Source: Clostridia bacterium (GTDB taxonomy: Bacteria; Bacillota; Clostridia; Lachnospirales; CAG-274). From it: a stretch of 64,000 bases of DNA. Numbering within the stretch: position 1 is the first letter of the stretch; every line of letters begins with the position of its first letter. A program made the position numbers and the translations under genes. The notes under the pieces were generated by a model. The model was not told where the DNA came from. It ran no database searches and saw only the letters and a program-made list of their open reading frames with translations. Shown here in pieces: positions 37,828-47,671 of this stretch. The stretch lies in assembly GCA_030524425.1 (NCBI GenBank), contig JAUNGN010000004.1, positions 84,731-148,730 on the forward strand, given 5' to 3'.

Positions 37828-38224
37828 TTGAGAATTAAAGTACCATACCCATCAATTAGCGGTAACCTTGCAGTAAATGCAAATATGTATATTTGTAAAG
37901 AAGCTAATGACCCTAATTATTCTTTTATAAAATGTCAGACACTTAAACCATATATGCTTACTAATAATATTATACGGCATTATTGTGATGAAGTACCTGA
38001 TATAAACAGAAATCGGTTTCAAGTGCCTACAAGAATTGATTGCGATAAGTATTTTCAACAAGTTCTGTAAGATATCATGACAGTTTAAAAAAACTGCCCG
38101 TGATGATATAAGTATTGACCTCTTTGAAGCTGTATTAAAAGAACTTTATGCAGATAATTACAATCATATAATTATTAACGAAAATGATTTAATTAGCCTT
38201 AACCAGCTAATTTCCAGAATATAA
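37828..38224 (+). pseudogene. Remnant of a second unknown protein with two frameshifts
   Basis: The first frame (37828-38070) reads KVPYPSISGNLAVNANMYIC to DCDKYFQQVL and stops. A second frame continues as VRYHDSLKK across 38068-38090, and after the A7 run at about 38086-38092 a third frame gives TARDDISIDLFEAVLKELYA and ends at 38224. Together they form one protein of about 130 residues, so the gene is broken at least twice. Function is not recognised; a toxin-like or element-borne pair with the previous remnant is only a guess. Confidence 0.6.
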
Positions 38225-38236
38225 ACAAAATATAAA

Positions 38237-38529
38237 AATCGGAGGAACATCCTCCGACTCAGATTGTCAAAAAACTAATTTTTCACCAAAAATGTGAAAT
38301 TTTCATAATATTGTAAATTCAAAAAAAGCGTCGCAGACTTTAATCCACAGGCGGAATTCACTTCCGCCGAGGACAGCGACTTAATTTTACAGCGGTTTTT
38401 GCTGTAAAATTAACACGGCTGGTCGCTTCATTGGCGGGTACGGAGTACCCTTTCTGAAGGAAATTCAAGCATTTCCTTCAAGGCTGTCGACTTTTTCGAC
38501 AGCCTGAATCGGAGGAACATCCTCCGACT
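38237..38529. repeat. Cluster of seven or eight hairpins bounded by a repeated palindrome
   Basis: TCGGAGGA/TCCTCCGA hairpins at 38239-38257 and 38509-38527 bound a 290-base region with a 6-bp hairpin at 38281-38299, a 7-bp one at 38350-38368, a perfect 13-bp stem at 38381-38413, 6 bp at 38436-38450, 9 bp at 38456-38479 and 10 bp at 38481-38505. No open frame covers it. The last hairpin ends in TTTTT (plus strand) and may terminate transcription there. It could be a mobile palindromic element or a structured RNA. Confidence 0.7.
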
Positions 38530-38534
38530 TTTTA

Positions 38535-39371
38535 TTAACCTTCAATATCAATCACCACAATTTCAGGCGGATTAAAAATTCTGGGAACATAGGTAATCAT
38601 AAGTCCTCTGCTTACAATCATTTTGCTGTTTCCCAAGTCATACTCACCCCCTGCATACTTAGGAAAAAAGCCCTGATGGGGTGCATACAAGCCATTTATA
38701 ACAAAAGGCAGCCTAAACTGACCGCCATGAGCATGACCGCTTAAAATCAAATCAAAACTGCAATTTTTATAATCCTCCGCTCTTTCCGGACGATGAGATA
38801 AAAGTATGCTGTACTGATTTTCATTGACCATATTATTGCAGTCACTAAGCTCTTTATACCAATCCTTTGATTCTCCATATTCTGTCTTTGAACAATCAGG
38901 GTCATCTACACCGCATAAAAGTATACTTTGATTATTAACATTAATACTTTCTCCCTCACCCTCAAGAACAGTAACTCCCATATCTCTTATTTCTGACTTT
39001 ATTTGTTCTATTTCATAAGACCAGTATTCATGATTGCCAGACACATAGTAACAGGGATATTTACCTACAATGTCTTTAATCAATATCCTGCTGTTATCAT
39101 TACTCCTTACATCGTCATAAATATCTCCGCCTAAAAGCAAAACATCAGGATTAACCTTATCAATAGCTTCAATGAGTTCAGACTGATTTTCCCCATACTG
39201 TGTGCTGTGGAGATCAGTAATAATAAGAAGCCTTACATTTTCAGTTACTTTTGAAGTTTTTAATGTATAAGTTCTTGTTTTAAGAGTATTGTCTGTACTC
39301 CAAATACATATAAGTAAAAAGATAATAAATATTATAAATATCCACACAAAATGCTTTAAAATTCTTTTCAT
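38535..39371 (-). CDS. Membrane-anchored metallophosphoesterase (YaeI/YkuE-like)
   Basis: An N-terminal membrane segment (residues 8-26) is followed by a calcineurin-like phosphoesterase domain with all metal motifs: DLHSTQYG, GGDIYDD, GNHEYW, the central HRPE and SGHAHGGQ. The 278 residues fit the YaeI/YkuE/LpxG-like family, which hydrolyses phosphodiester or UDP-sugar substrates at the membrane. It lies downstream of tRNA-Thr and tyrS on the same strand. The substrate is not predictable. Confidence 0.9.
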   Translation of the reverse strand: MKRILKHFVWIFIIFIIFLLICIWSTDNTLKTRTYTLKTSKVTENVRLLIITDLHSTQYGENQSELIEAIDKVNPDVLLLGGDIYDDVRSNDNSRILIKDIVGKYPCYYVSGNHEYWSYEIEQIKSEIRDMGVTVLEGEGESINVNNQSILLCGVDDPDCSKTEYGESKDWYKELSDCNNMVNENQYSILLSHRPERAEDYKNCSFDLILSGHAHGGQFRLPFVINGLYAPHQGFFPKYAGGEYDLGNSKMIVSRGLMITYVPRIFNPPEIVVIDIEG

Positions 39372-39386
39372 ATAGCCCTCAAAAAA

Positions 39387-39459
39387 AGCTTCCGAAGGGA
39401 CTCTAACCCTCAGCCTATTGATTACGAATCAATTGCTCTGCCAACTGAGCCACGGAAGC
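39387..39459 (-). tRNA. tRNA-Thr (anticodon CGT)
   Basis: A complete cloverleaf on the minus strand: acceptor GCTTCCG/CGGAAGC, D-stem GCTC/GAGC with G18G19, anticodon stem ATTGA/TCAAT around loop TTCGTAA (anticodon CGT), variable loop AGGCT, T-stem GAGGG/CCCTT. No CCA is encoded; a T-run follows directly. The T-loop is TTAGAGT, with A at position 56 instead of the nearly invariant C that pairs with G19. It lies 44 nt downstream of tyrS, probably on its transcript. Confidence 0.94.
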
Positions 39460-39503
39460 ACAGCTTCATTTTATGGGGGCATTTAAGCCCCCATAATTTT
39501 ATA

Positions 39504-40730
39504 CTAAACCAATTTAACCTGATGATAAGTCTTTTTGCCCTTTTGAATCATTATAGTTTTATCCTCATCGAACATATCAGGCGAAATAACAGTACTAATA
39601 TCAGTCACCTTTTCATTATTAACCTTTACACCGCCTTGCTGTACAAGCCGTCTGCCCTCACCTCTTGAAGGAATAAGAGCACATTTTTCAAGAAGCGCAA
39701 TAATCTGCATACCTTCACCGTACTCATCAGCAGAAATCTCTGTAGAAGGAACAGAGCCCGCAACAGGACCTCCGCCAAATAAAGCCTTGGCAGCAGCCTC
39801 AGCCTTCTTAGCTTCTTCTTCGCCATGAACAAGACCGGTAAGCTCATAAGCAAGAATTTCCTTAGCCTTATTAAGCTGACTTCCCTCCCACTTATCCATT
39901 TCATCAATCTGCTCAAGAGGTAAGAATGTAAGCATTCTTAAGCATTTTAAGACATCGGCATCAGCTACATTTCTCCAGTACTGGTAAAAGTCATAAGGAG
40001 AAGTCTTGTCAGGGTCAAGCCATACTGCGCCTGACTGAGTCTTGCCCATCTTCTTTCCCTCAGAATTAAGGAGAAGAGTAATAGTCATGGCATAAGCATC
40101 CTTACCAAGTTTACGCCTTATAAGCTCGGTACCTCCAAGCATATTACTCCACTGGTCATCGCCGCCGAACTGCATATTACAGCCATACTTTCTGAATAAC
40201 TCATAAAAATCATAGCTTTGCATAATCATATAATTAAACTCAAGGAAAGAAAGACCCTTCTCCATTCTCTGCCTGTAACACTCAGCAGTTAACATTCTGT
40301 TTACGCTAAAGTGAGCACCAACATCTCTTAAAAGCTCAACATAATTAAGGTCAAGAAGCCAGTCGGCATTATTTACAAGTAAAGCCTTACCCTCGGAAAA
40401 GTCAATAAATCTTGACATCTGCTTTTTAAAGCAGTCAACATTGTGCTGTATGGTTTCCTTAGTCATCATCTGACGCATATCAGTTCTTCCTGACGGGTCA
40501 CCTACCATAGCAGTACCTCCGCCAATAAGAGCAATAGGCTTGTTGCCTGCCATCTGTAATCTCTTCATAAGACAAAGAGCCATAAAATGTCCCACATGCA
40601 AACTGTCTGCTGTAGGGTCAAAGCCAATATAAAATGTAGCCTTGCCTGCATTAATTAATTCCTTAATTTCCTCCTCATCGGTAAGCTGTGCAAGCAGTCC
40701 CCTTGCCTTAAGTTCGTCAAAAATCGTCAT
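39504..40730 (-). CDS. tyrS: Tyrosine-tRNA ligase
   Basis: A class I aminoacyl-tRNA synthetase charging tRNA-Tyr. The 408 residues start at the ATG at 40730 ([11 protein letters not shown]), with AGGAGG 9 nt upstream. HVGH is the HIGH motif; KMGKT stands for [14 protein letters not shown] marks the Tyr/AMP site. The C-terminal S4-like domain (about 350-408, [14 protein letters not shown]) binds the tRNA. It is regulated by a Tyr T-box directly upstream. Confidence 0.97.
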   Translation of the reverse strand: MTIFDELKARGLLAQLTDEEEIKELINAGKATFYIGFDPTADSLHVGHFMALCLMKRLQMAGNKPIALIGGGTAMVGDPSGRTDMRQMMTKETIQHNVDCFKKQMSRFIDFSEGKALLVNNADWLLDLNYVELLRDVGAHFSVNRMLTAECYRQRMEKGLSFLEFNYMIMQSYDFYELFRKYGCNMQFGGDDQWSNMLGGTELIRRKLGKDAYAMTITLLLNSEGKKMGKTQSGAVWLDPDKTSPYDFYQYWRNVADADVLKCLRMLTFLPLEQIDEMDKWEGSQLNKAKEILAYELTGLVHGEEEAKKAEAAAKALFGGGPVAGSVPSTEISADEYGEGMQIIALLEKCALIPSRGEGRRLVQQGGVKVNNEKVTDISTVISPDMFDEDKTIMIQKGKKTYHQVKLV

Positions 40731-40752
40731 ATATTTATTCCTCCTAATAAAA

Positions 40753-40978
40753 AAATGGGTATTCAAATCCCAAAGGACGAGAATACCCGTGTTACCACCT
40801 TAATTCGCAGTCAAAAGCCTGCCTCTTCAGACTATAAGGCGTCTAACCCCTTTGCTCTGAGGGTGTAATTCACAATCTTATTTACTGACAGTCTTGCACC
40901 GGCCGACTGACTCTCTGAATGTAACAATAAGCTGTTTAATGCTTTCCTCTTCACCGCAAAATTATAAAAAAATATATT
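40753..40978 (-). promoter_or_regulatory. T-box leader of tyrS (Tyr specifier)
   Basis: On the minus strand the T-box AAGGTGGTAACACGG (about 40786-40801) precedes an intrinsic terminator whose arms GGGTATTC and GAATACCC (40757-40788) end in TTTTTTT. The specifier-loop AATTACACC holds the codon TAC at 40865-40867, matching tyrosine. Uncharged tRNA-Tyr is expected to stabilise the antiterminator and switch tyrS on. The 5' limit is set by the promoter. Confidence 0.94.
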
Positions 40979-40984
40979 AAAATG

Positions 40985-41013
40985 AATATAACATATAAAA
41001 ATAAAATTGTCAA
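40985..41013 (-). promoter_or_regulatory. Promoter of the T-box-tyrS transcript
   Basis: On the minus strand TTGACA (41008-41013), 17-nt spacer, TATATT (40985-40990). Confidence 0.9.
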
Positions 41014-41064
41014 GGTATATAAAAATCAAAGCTGCACAAAATAGCCTTAAGGAGGTGCAACAGC

Positions 41065-41208
41065 TTGAAAAAAAAAGAAAAGGACTTTTTAATAGGGCTT
41101 ATGTATAATGACGGTGACCTTAACCACTTGTCTGAGGGCACTGCTGACCACATAGGCGAAAGCTACATTGACTTTAAAAGGGAACCGGAAGATGAAAACG
41201 AGGAATAA
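41065..41208 (+). CDS. Small acidic/basic protein of 47 residues
   Basis: A TTG start at 41065 is preceded by AAGGAGGTG 7 nt away. The product begins with a Lys cluster (KKKEKD), has a middle part LIGLMYNDGDLNHLSEGTADHIG and ends acidic (EPEDENEE). I do not recognise the family. The last 17 bases overlap the start of the hydrolase gene at 41192, so the two are translationally coupled. An acyl-carrier or antitoxin-like partner role is possible but not supported. Confidence 0.65.
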   Translation: MKKKEKDFLIGLMYNDGDLNHLSEGTADHIGESYIDFKREPEDENEE

Positions 41209-42145
41209 ACTGCTTATAGCAACAGGCTTAACAATAGGCATGGCTGAAATGGCAAGTGAAATAAACTATATGTTTGAAACTATTTTATCGGGAGGAAACA
41301 AGCTTAAGCTTGCAAAATGCACAGACCTTTCAAGGGAAGAAAAAATAGTTGAGGAGGATAACAAAAATGAAAGGAAACAACGGGAACTATGGGAAAAGAA
41401 ATCAAGGAATGTCAGCTGCTATATTAAAGGCTATGATGACACCCCTATCTACTGTAAAGTATATATTCAAAAAAAGTTCTGTCATAAATGGACTTTGGTT
41501 GTTCATGGCTATGGCGGCGATGGCAGTACTTTGGCTTATGCATCCAAAAAGTTCTATGATGAAGGGTATAATGTAGTCGTTCCCGACCTGAGAGGTCATG
41601 GTAAAAGCGGCGGCAGATATATTGGCATGGGGCAAATTGACAGCAGGGATATTATGAATATTATCCACCTGATTATAAAAGGGGATAAAAATGCCGAAAT
41701 TTATCTTTATGGCGTAAGTATGGGCGGTGCATCTGTTCTGATGACTGCATCGGAAAAACTGCCTGCTAATGTAAAGGCAGTTATAAGTGACTGCAGCTTT
41801 GACAATGCCAACAAAATTATAGGCTACGAGCTTAGTCACAATTTCAGGGTACCGCCCTTCCCCATAGTAAATATATTAAACATGCTGTGCTATAAAAAAG
41901 CCAAATATGACCTTAGACTTGCTTCACCCATAGACAGGGTAAGCTATATCAAGATTCCCGCCCTTTTCATCCACGGCGACAGAGACAGCCTTGTACCAAC
42001 TAAAATGGTATACAGGCTTTATGACAGGGCAAGGTGTAAAAAAGCCCTTATGGTAATAAAAGATGCAGGACACGGAGTATCGGCACTGGTAGACGGAGAA
42101 AGATATTGGCGCGGAGTGTTTGGATTCATTAAAAAAATAAGTTAA
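41192..42145 (+). CDS. Alpha/beta hydrolase (serine aminopeptidase S33-like) with N-terminal hydrophobic segment
   Basis: A 317-residue protein. Residues 5-22 are moderately hydrophobic; the hydrolase fold follows with VVHGYGGDGSTL, DLRGHGKSGG, nucleophile elbow GVSMGGA, acid in HGDRDSLVPT and His in DAGHGVSAL. All catalytic residues are present. The ATG at 41192 has GGAACCGGAAG upstream, and starts within the preceding small gene. Relatives include the YqkD/Bem46-like esterases of Firmicutes. Substrate unknown. Confidence 0.88.
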   Translation: MKTRNKLLIATGLTIGMAEMASEINYMFETILSGGNKLKLAKCTDLSREEKIVEEDNKNERKQRELWEKKSRNVSCYIKGYDDTPIYCKVYIQKKFCHKWTLVVHGYGGDGSTLAYASKKFYDEGYNVVVPDLRGHGKSGGRYIGMGQIDSRDIMNIIHLIIKGDKNAEIYLYGVSMGGASVLMTASEKLPANVKAVISDCSFDNANKIIGYELSHNFRVPPFPIVNILNMLCYKKAKYDLRLASPIDRVSYIKIPALFIHGDRDSLVPTKMVYRLYDRARCKKALMVIKDAGHGVSALVDGERYWRGVFGFIKKIS

Positions 42146-42181
42146 TAAGTAATAGGTAATAGTTAAAGCTTCTTGTAATAT

Positions 42182-42337
42182 AACTTATCCGAAGCAAATT
42201 AAAGCTTGCTTTCGATTTGCGATGGATAAGTTACCGAAGCGTCAGCCGAGGTTGTTATATTCCTTGCGTCAGCAAAGTGCTGTGTAAGCAAAGCGAACAC
42301 AGCTGCAAGAAGCATTAGCTTCTTGTATATCAATTAC
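42182..42337 (+). repeat. Dispersed hairpin repeat, copy 1
   Basis: AACTTATCC (42182-42190) and GGATAAGTT (42224-42232) enclose GCAAAT/ATTTGC, followed by GCGTCAGCAAAG-GCTGTG and CACAGCTG, and end in a GAAGC/GCTTC hairpin. The same order recurs twice at 55.6-55.9 kb. No open frame. Confidence 0.8.
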
Positions 42338-42425
42338 TATCCTTTATAAATATAATATTTTATAAGTGTGTGCATTAGTCTGAAAGTTATTTCCCTTATT
42401 ACTTATTAACCATTATCTATTACTA

Positions 42426-42461
42426 AATTCAGGTTTAGATTAAAAATGCTAAACCTGAATT
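42426..42461 (-). terminator. Hairpin at the end of the DUF4127 gene
   Basis: A perfect 13-bp stem (AATTCAGGTTTAG and its complement) overlaps the DUF4127 stop codon. The T-run after it is weak. Confidence 0.6.
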
Positions 42462-44277
42462 ATTTAACCTTACTTGCCTTTCCCTCAACTCCTACATAAA
42501 TATCAAAGGTTCTTCCCCACGGGAAAGAAAGCTTATTAACCTTAAGCTCATCAATAGTATATTCCTCCCCCTTAATGCTATAATTCCTGCACAATTCGGA
42601 TGTAATTTTGTTAACATCCATTAAATCATAAAGGGTTTGGGAATTGATTCTGTCCTGAACATTAGGTCTGTAACCCCTATTATTAAGAGTCAGCTTACCG
42701 CTTTTTGTGTAAATACCGTCTTCAATTGCATGCTGTGCAACTACCTTAGCCTGAGCCAAAAGCATTTCCCCGGGCCTTGATGTTATTTCCTTTGCAATTG
42801 AAATAACCTGAGCATGTGCCACACCAAGACCTATGGCATTGCCGTTGGTATTCCATGCAGAATACATATCAAGGTCAGAAAGTGAAAGTCCTTTTCTGTT
42901 ATAAAGTATATTTTGAAAGATTTTATTTTCGGCAGTACCATTAAAAAGCTCTATTAATCCAATGTTACTGCCTGATTTTTTTTCTCTTTTGAGGCTGTCA
43001 ATGGCAGAAGCCGTCTTATCGGTTTTAAGCCTGTAGTCATAAACATATATGCTTGTTGGGTTTTCGGTATATTTGCCAACATCACCCTTTACAAAGGCAT
43101 AGGCTGACCTTGCTATATTTCCCGGCTTTTTAACATCAAAAGCAGCCACATTCTGATTTGCATCGTTATAAACAAAACTCATACGTGCAGTCATATATTT
43201 TCGGCGTGCATAATCTCTTGCATAAATGAGCTGAGGAACCTCATCCGTACCATATATAATATTTATAAATTTGCCTGCTCCCGTATTGGCTCTGCCAAGC
43301 TCCTGCTTTGAATAAGCATTAATAATGCTTCTGTGAACAGAGTATGTTCCCGTTTCCATATAGGTACGTGCATAGCTGTATTTTACAGGAGAATCATTTT
43401 CCTCCTGTACCCAGTCACAGCCCTTATTATAAAAGTAAGTTATGGAATCGGGCAGCTGCAAGTCATCATTGCTTATAACTATCTGAGAAAGCTTTCCTGC
43501 TTTCTCAAGGCTTAAAAGCCTTTCAAAAATAGCCGCCGCTGATTCATAAGGTCTGATATAATAGTCCACATACTGTTTATAAGGAGCTTTTGTTTTAACA
43601 TTATTGTTAAAATAATTAAGAAAGGCTCTCTCCCAGTCTGTAAGCTTATTTTCGCCAAGCTCCGCCGCCTTGTTTGAAACATAGCTGAATTCCATAATAT
43701 ACTGAGCAGGCGTAACCTCACCGAATTTTTTGCTTATTTCATCATAGTCCTCTGATTCCTTATTATACTTTAAATAATAATAACCTAAGCCTCTCATATT
43801 TTTATCATCAGGCCATATTTTATTAAATCTTGTTTCAGGCAGTGAACGGGGCATTGACAAATTTACATAATACACAGGCTTGTCAAAATCAGTAATGAGT
43901 TTTTCCATATCATTAAGTGCCGTCTTGTAATTTTCATAATTAATTCCGCAGCGGCTGCCCACCAGCCCGTTTGTTATGTAAGATGAGGTATTTATAATAA
44001 CGGTGGTATGCTCATTGTTGTTTTGTGAAACAATATTATAAAGCTCCTCTCTTACCTTATCACTTTTGCCTAAGTGATTATCAGGTTCATAAGAGGAGAA
44101 GAAGTCAAGATTCTCCTTTGATACACTTATATATCTGTCATTGCCTATTTCAGCAAGATTAGATAAATATTCATTGCTTATGGGTCTGCCGTCAATAGGA
44201 ACGGTAATAATTGTGTCTGCATAAACAGGCAATGCAAAAAACACTGCAAAAATAAAAGTTAGTATTAATTTCTTCAT
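42460..44277 (-). CDS. DUF4127 family secreted/envelope protein
   Basis: The signal peptide is MKKLILTFIFAVFFALPVYA (1-20). The remaining 585 residues match DUF4127, a family of exported proteins of unknown function; PIDGRPISNEYL near residue 27, INTSSYITNGLVGSR and LSMPRSLPETR near residue 140 are typical. It is a single gene, 466 bases from divergent gdhA. There is no anchoring signal, so it is probably periplasm-like/secreted or loosely attached. Confidence 0.85.
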   Translation of the reverse strand: MKKLILTFIFAVFFALPVYADTIITVPIDGRPISNEYLSNLAEIGNDRYISVSKENLDFFSSYEPDNHLGKSDKVREELYNIVSQNNNEHTTVIINTSSYITNGLVGSRCGINYENYKTALNDMEKLITDFDKPVYYVNLSMPRSLPETRFNKIWPDDKNMRGLGYYYLKYNKESEDYDEISKKFGEVTPAQYIMEFSYVSNKAAELGENKLTDWERAFLNYFNNNVKTKAPYKQYVDYYIRPYESAAAIFERLLSLEKAGKLSQIVISNDDLQLPDSITYFYNKGCDWVQEENDSPVKYSYARTYMETGTYSVHRSIINAYSKQELGRANTGAGKFINIIYGTDEVPQLIYARDYARRKYMTARMSFVYNDANQNVAAFDVKKPGNIARSAYAFVKGDVGKYTENPTSIYVYDYRLKTDKTASAIDSLKREKKSGSNIGLIELFNGTAENKIFQNILYNRKGLSLSDLDMYSAWNTNGNAIGLGVAHAQVISIAKEITSRPGEMLLAQAKVVAQHAIEDGIYTKSGKLTLNNRGYRPNVQDRINSQTLYDLMDVNKITSELCRNYSIKGEEYTIDELKVNKLSFPWGRTFDIYVGVEGKASKVK

Positions 44278-44538
44278 AAATTTCCCTCCATACTTCTTTT
44301 AATTACATTTTAACCTATAATATCTTATTTTTCAATTGTATATTAATACTAATTTATATTTGCAAAATATCAGTTTATTATAATTTAATACTTTAAGAAT
44401 TTGTTTGAGACTTGCAAGCACTTATGCAATCAGCATAATTCTTTTTAAAATAATGTTTTTAAGGTTATTATATTATTTTTTTAACTTTTTGCATAAAAAA
44501 CTTAATTTTTTTCGTTATATTTGCACAAAGCAAATTTA

Positions 44539-44567
44539 TTGACAAATACTGTAAATCATATTATAAT
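44539..44567 (+). promoter_or_regulatory. Promoter of gdhA
   Basis: TTGACA (44539-44544), a 17-nt spacer and TATAAT (44562-44567), a perfect consensus. Confidence 0.93.
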
Positions 44568-44574
44568 TTAAAAC

Positions 44575-46075
<1,501 letters not shown>

Positions 46076-46104
46076 TAATAAATAAATTAAATTGTATTTA
46101 AATT

Positions 46105-46130
46105 GGGTGCTGTATTTTCAGCACCCGATT
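46105..46130 (+). terminator. Terminator of gdhA
   Basis: GGGTGCTG and CAGCACCC pair around TATTTT, then GATTTT. It belongs to the same repeated stem family as 15919 and 49068. Confidence 0.85.
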
Positions 46131-46173
46131 TTATTTTCTCTCCGCCTTTTTAAACATTATATTAATGTAACAT

Positions 46174-46202
46174 TTGACTATCTCCCGATTATACATTATA
46201 AT
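46174..46202 (+). promoter_or_regulatory. Promoter of hflX
   Basis: TTGACT (46174-46179), a 17-nt spacer and TATAAT (46197-46202), giving a leader of about 90 nt. Confidence 0.85.
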
Positions 46203-46234
46203 TATAATAAATAAATTCAGGGAGAGTGGACAAA

Positions 46235-46291
46235 ATGAAAATAACAGCAAAAAATAATAAAAAGAATGGAATTATACAGATAAAAAGGTAG
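46235..46291 (+). CDS. 18-codon upstream ORF (leader peptide) of hflX
   Basis: ATG at 46235, preceded by GGGAGA 9 nt away, reads MKITAKNNKKNGIIQIKR and stops at 46289-46291, 8 nt before the hflX start. The peptide has seven Lys/Arg and four Asn. HflX in Listeria is controlled by a short upstream ORF and antibiotic-sensitive attenuation, so a sensor role is plausible. I see no clear terminator in the leader, so any effect would be on hflX translation initiation. Confidence 0.6.
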   Translation: MKITAKNNKKNGIIQIKR

Positions 46292-46299
46292 GATAATTT

Positions 46300-47565
46300 A
46301 TGTTATATGAAACAGAAAAAGAAATTGAAAGAGTCGTACTGGTAGGTATTGATACCGGAGATGGTGAATTTGACACAGAAAGCTGTCTTGATGAGTTGGG
46401 AGACCTTGCCAAAACTGCAGGAGCAGAAATTGCAGGCAGGCTTATACAAAAAAGAGAGGCAATTAATCGTGCAACATATTTAGGCAAAGGAAAAATTGAA
46501 GAATTAAAAAATTACATTGATATGGTTGAAGCAACAGGAATTATATGTGACGATGAGCTTAATCCAAATCAGATAAGAAATCTTGAAAATGCTCTTAATA
46601 CTAAGGTAATGAACAGAACACTGCTTATACTCGATATTTTTGCCAAAAGAGCAAAATCCGCCGAAGGTAAAGTGCAGGTAGAGCTGGCACAGCTTAAATA
46701 TAATCTTGCTCACCTTACAGGAAAAGGCAAGGAACTGTCAAGACTTGGCGGCGGAATAGGCACAAGAGGTCCGGGTGAAAAAAAACTTGAAACTGACAGA
46801 CGAAATATAGCTGACAGAATATCTGACCTCAATAAGGAGCTTAAGGAAATTGAAAGGCACAGAAGCGTGTTAAGAGAAAAGAGAATGGAAACAGGTGTAC
46901 CTGTTATTGCCCTTGTAGGATACACCAATGCAGGCAAATCCACCCTCCTTAATACTCTTACGGGAGCAGGCGTACCGGCAGAAGACAAACTTTTTGCAAC
47001 CCTTGACACAACTACAAGAGCCGTAGAAACCGAAAGCGGAGCAAAATATCTCTTTACGGATACCGTAGGCTTTATACAAAAGCTGCCCCACAATTTAATT
47101 AAGGCATTCAGAGCCACCCTTGAGGAGGCAAAGTTTGCAGATATACTTATTCATGTTGTAGATGCCTCAAATCCTAAAAGAAATGAGCAGATGAATATTG
47201 TATACAAAACATTAAAAGAACTTGGGGCTGATGAAAAGCCTGTTATTACGGTTTATAACAAAATTGATAAGGATGGGGTTGAAAAACCGCTCTTTATGGA
47301 TAAAAGAGCACTTGAAACAATATCCATTTCAGCTAAAAACAACCTTAATATAAATACCCTTTTAGAAAAAACCGAAGATATTATAAAATCCTTTAAAAAA
47401 AGCATTAAGGTAGTTATTCCCTACAGTATGGGAAATCTTCTGTCAATAATTCACGGTAATTGTGAGATAGCTGACAGCGAAAACCAAGACGAAGGGTATT
47501 ATTTTGAAATATATGCAGATGAAGAAACTGAAAACAGACTCAGAGAGTATATTATAAAAGATTAA
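46300..47565 (+). CDS. hflX: GTPase HflX (ribosome-splitting factor)
   Basis: A ribosome-associated GTPase that splits stalled or hibernating 70S ribosomes. The 421 residues have the N-terminal HflX domain (YLGKGKIEEL, GGGIGTRGPGEKKLETDRR), then G1 GYTNAGKST (207-215), G3 DTVGF, G4 NKID and a C-terminal extension to the OB-like end. GGTAGG precedes the ATG. A leader ORF and strong promoter lie upstream. Confidence 0.96.
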   Translation: MLYETEKEIERVVLVGIDTGDGEFDTESCLDELGDLAKTAGAEIAGRLIQKREAINRATYLGKGKIEELKNYIDMVEATGIICDDELNPNQIRNLENALNTKVMNRTLLILDIFAKRAKSAEGKVQVELAQLKYNLAHLTGKGKELSRLGGGIGTRGPGEKKLETDRRNIADRISDLNKELKEIERHRSVLREKRMETGVPVIALVGYTNAGKSTLLNTLTGAGVPAEDKLFATLDTTTRAVETESGAKYLFTDTVGFIQKLPHNLIKAFRATLEEAKFADILIHVVDASNPKRNEQMNIVYKTLKELGADEKPVITVYNKIDKDGVEKPLFMDKRALETISISAKNNLNINTLLEKTEDIIKSFKKSIKVVIPYSMGNLLSIIHGNCEIADSENQDEGYYFEIYADEETENRLREYIIKD

Positions 47566-47671
47566 AAACTCTTTTCCACAGGTTTTGACAACACATATCG
47601 GTTTACTTTTTTTACCATATATGATATTATATACTACAGAAAAAACAAATTATAGATTGGAGAAATATACT

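Noticed and set aside
38237..38529. CRISPR array in the hairpin cluster
   Set aside because: The hairpins differ in sequence and spacing; there are no equal repeats with spacers and no cas gene.
47585..47634. Promoter TTGACA (47585) for argH
   Set aside because: No -10 box at the correct distance; TATACT near 47629 is too far away.
47585..47671. 29-residue N-terminal extension of argH
   Set aside because: The ArgH N-terminus MKLWGGRF is typical and has its own ribosome site; the extension overlaps the promoter region.
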